NCBI GenBank assembly: GCA_903932545.1
Contig: CAIZGT010000411.1
Location: 1 to 6,859, forward strand
Direction: 5' to 3'
From: an uncultured Rhodospirillales bacterium
Lineage (GTDB): Bacteria; Pseudomonadota; Alphaproteobacteria; Acetobacterales; Acetobacteraceae
DNA length: 6,859 nt
Under the pieces are notes generated by a model that saw nothing but the letters and a program-made list of their open reading frames with translations, did no database searches and was not told where the DNA came from. A program made the translations under genes and the position numbers. Below are positions 6,298 through 6,859 of this stretch, in pieces. Position 1 is the stretch's first letter; every line of letters begins with the position of its first letter.

Positions 6298-6654
6298 TTA
6301 AGGCGAGACGCTGAAGCTGAAATGGCCTTGGGTTTTGTGGGTATCGACCGAAGTGGCGTGCCAGATCACGGTGTAGGTGCCGGCGCCGAGCTGGCGCAAC
6401 GGCACCAGCAAGGTTGCTGCGTCGCCGCTTGCGGTGTGCAGGCCGGTCGCATCGTAGCGCCCGCCATTGCTGTCCGCCACTTCCACGCTGGTGAAGCTCG
6501 GCTCTACACCTTCTGAGAAATGCAACTCCAGTTGTGTGGGGGGCACGGACGCGGTTGATCCCACGGCGGGGCTGGCTTGCAGCAGCATCGCATGGGCGAT
6601 GGCAGCTTGCGGCGAGAGTGCCGCAAGTGCCATGACAAGTAGAAATTGCTTCAC
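6298..6654 (-). CDS. copC: Periplasmic CopC-like copper-binding protein
   Basis: CopC proteins are small periplasmic cupredoxin-like beta-barrels that bind Cu(II) in copper resistance or copper delivery to the inner-membrane partner CopD. This product is 118 aa with a clear signal peptide (MKQFLLVMALAAL..., residues 1-20) and predicted cleavage AIA|HA. The mature protein then starts with His (H21), the N-terminal copper ligand of the family. The C-terminal VDTHKTQGHFSFSV segment supplies the expected Asp-x-His pair (D104, H106), completing a histidine-brace-type Cu(II) site. No Met-rich Cu(I) loop is seen, so it resembles the Cu(II)-only class. It starts with GTG overlapping the TGA of the upstream gene (GTGA), with no obvious ribosome site, which suggests translational coupling. 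No copD follows: the next gene, moaA, is convergent. Regulation is not visible. The symbol is by family and the physiological role is inferred. Confidence 0.87.
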   Translation of the reverse strand: MKQFLLVMALAALSPQAAIAHAMLLQASPAVGSTASVPPTQLELHFSEGVEPSFTSVEVADSNGGRYDATGLHTASGDAATLLVPLRQLGAGTYTVIWHATSVDTHKTQGHFSFSVSP

Positions 6655-6859
6655 CGGAACAACGGTCGGCCGAGCGAGTTCGGCAGGATGTCGTCCAGAA
6701 AAATGTGCACCTGCAAGGTGTAGCCGATGTTTTTTCCCGCCGCATTGTTGCCGGGGATAAGCAATTCGGCACCGATCTGATAGGTGTCGACCAGATAAAT
6801 CACCCCGGCGCCGAAGCTGAGTGCCATCGGACTGCCGCCACTTGGGGCGGTGGTGGGGG
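6651..6859 (-). CDS. C-terminus of an unidentified, probably outer-membrane beta-barrel-like protein (cut by window edge)
   Basis: An open minus-strand frame enters from the right edge and ends in TGA at 6653-6651. Its last 68 residues are visible. After a Pro/Thr/Ser/Gly stretch (PTTAPSGGSP) come alternating segments typical of amphipathic beta strands: MALSFGAGVIYLVD, then TYQIGAELLIPGNNAAGKNI, then GYTLQVHIFLDDILP, ending NSLGRPLFR. This pattern (strand, short turn, strand, then LDDILP-NSLGRPLF) recalls hypothetical outer-membrane or transporter-like proteins found next to copC in alphaproteobacteria, though I recognise it only loosely. Its stop overlaps the copC GTG start, so both are probably in one operon. 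The frame is supported by the overlap and by the coherent strand pattern; the name and function are not known. Confidence 0.6.
   Translation of the reverse strand, partial: PTTAPSGGSPMALSFGAGVIYLVDTYQIGAELLIPGNNAAGKNIGYTLQVHIFLDDILPNSLGRPLFR

Noticed and set aside
6291..6307. Palindrome GCCTTAAGGC with flanking CTC/GAG between the convergent moaA and copC stops, a possible bidirectional terminator
   Set aside because: The stem is short (3 bp around a TTAA loop plus 3 bp after a bulge), has no T-tract on either strand, and overlaps the copC stop codon. It is too weak to call.
6098..6772. Minus-strand open frame of 224 codons spanning the end of moaA, copC and the partial upstream gene
   Set aside because: It runs in a different frame through copC and the 3' end of moaA. 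CopC has a signal peptide and copper ligands, while this frame gives Arg/Cys-rich sequence without domains.

Overview
The window looks like chromosomal DNA of a motile, GC-rich alphaproteobacterium. The reasons are a ChpT-type histidine phosphotransferase beside a chemotaxis operon, a DUF3553 small protein, and alphaproteobacterial-style CheY and MoaA sequences. A Rhodospirillales/Acetobacterales relative fits best, but this is an inference from gene content and the genus cannot be read from the sequence.

The left two thirds (1-4937) is one minus-strand cluster, read from right to left: a ChpT-like phosphotransferase, a large hybrid cheA, cheW, cheY, and the 5' part of cheB, which runs off the left edge. 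Spacing shrinks along the cluster: 97 nt from chpT to cheA, 63 nt from cheA to cheW, 11 nt from cheW to cheY, and a 4-nt stop/start overlap from cheY to cheB. CheA (890 aa) has an HPt domain, a kinase core, two CheW-like domains and a C-terminal receiver. CheW couples it to chemoreceptors, CheY is the diffusible output, and CheB (receiver plus an esterase domain beyond the edge) would carry adaptation. The cheA-cheW gap is almost filled by three degenerate 18-bp tandem units.

Divergent from this cluster across a 93-bp gap is a short DUF3553 gene (5031-5240, plus strand), followed by moaA (5301-6287, plus strand), which encodes the radical-SAM GTP 3',8-cyclase of molybdenum cofactor synthesis.

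Convergent with moaA at the right end are a periplasmic CopC-like copper protein (6298-6654, minus) and, overlapping its start by a GTGA, the C-terminus of an upstream gene with a beta-barrel-like tail (6651-6859, minus, cut by the edge).

I saw no tRNA, rRNA, CRISPR array, insertion sequence or convincing intrinsic terminator. The least ordinary points are a ChpT-family phosphotransferase leading a che operon whose CheA ends in a receiver, the double CheW-like CheA without a recognisable P2 domain, the cheA-cheW tandem repeat, and a DUF3553 protein that resembles RNA-polymerase-binding Tudor-like modules. None of these amounts to a clearly new system.
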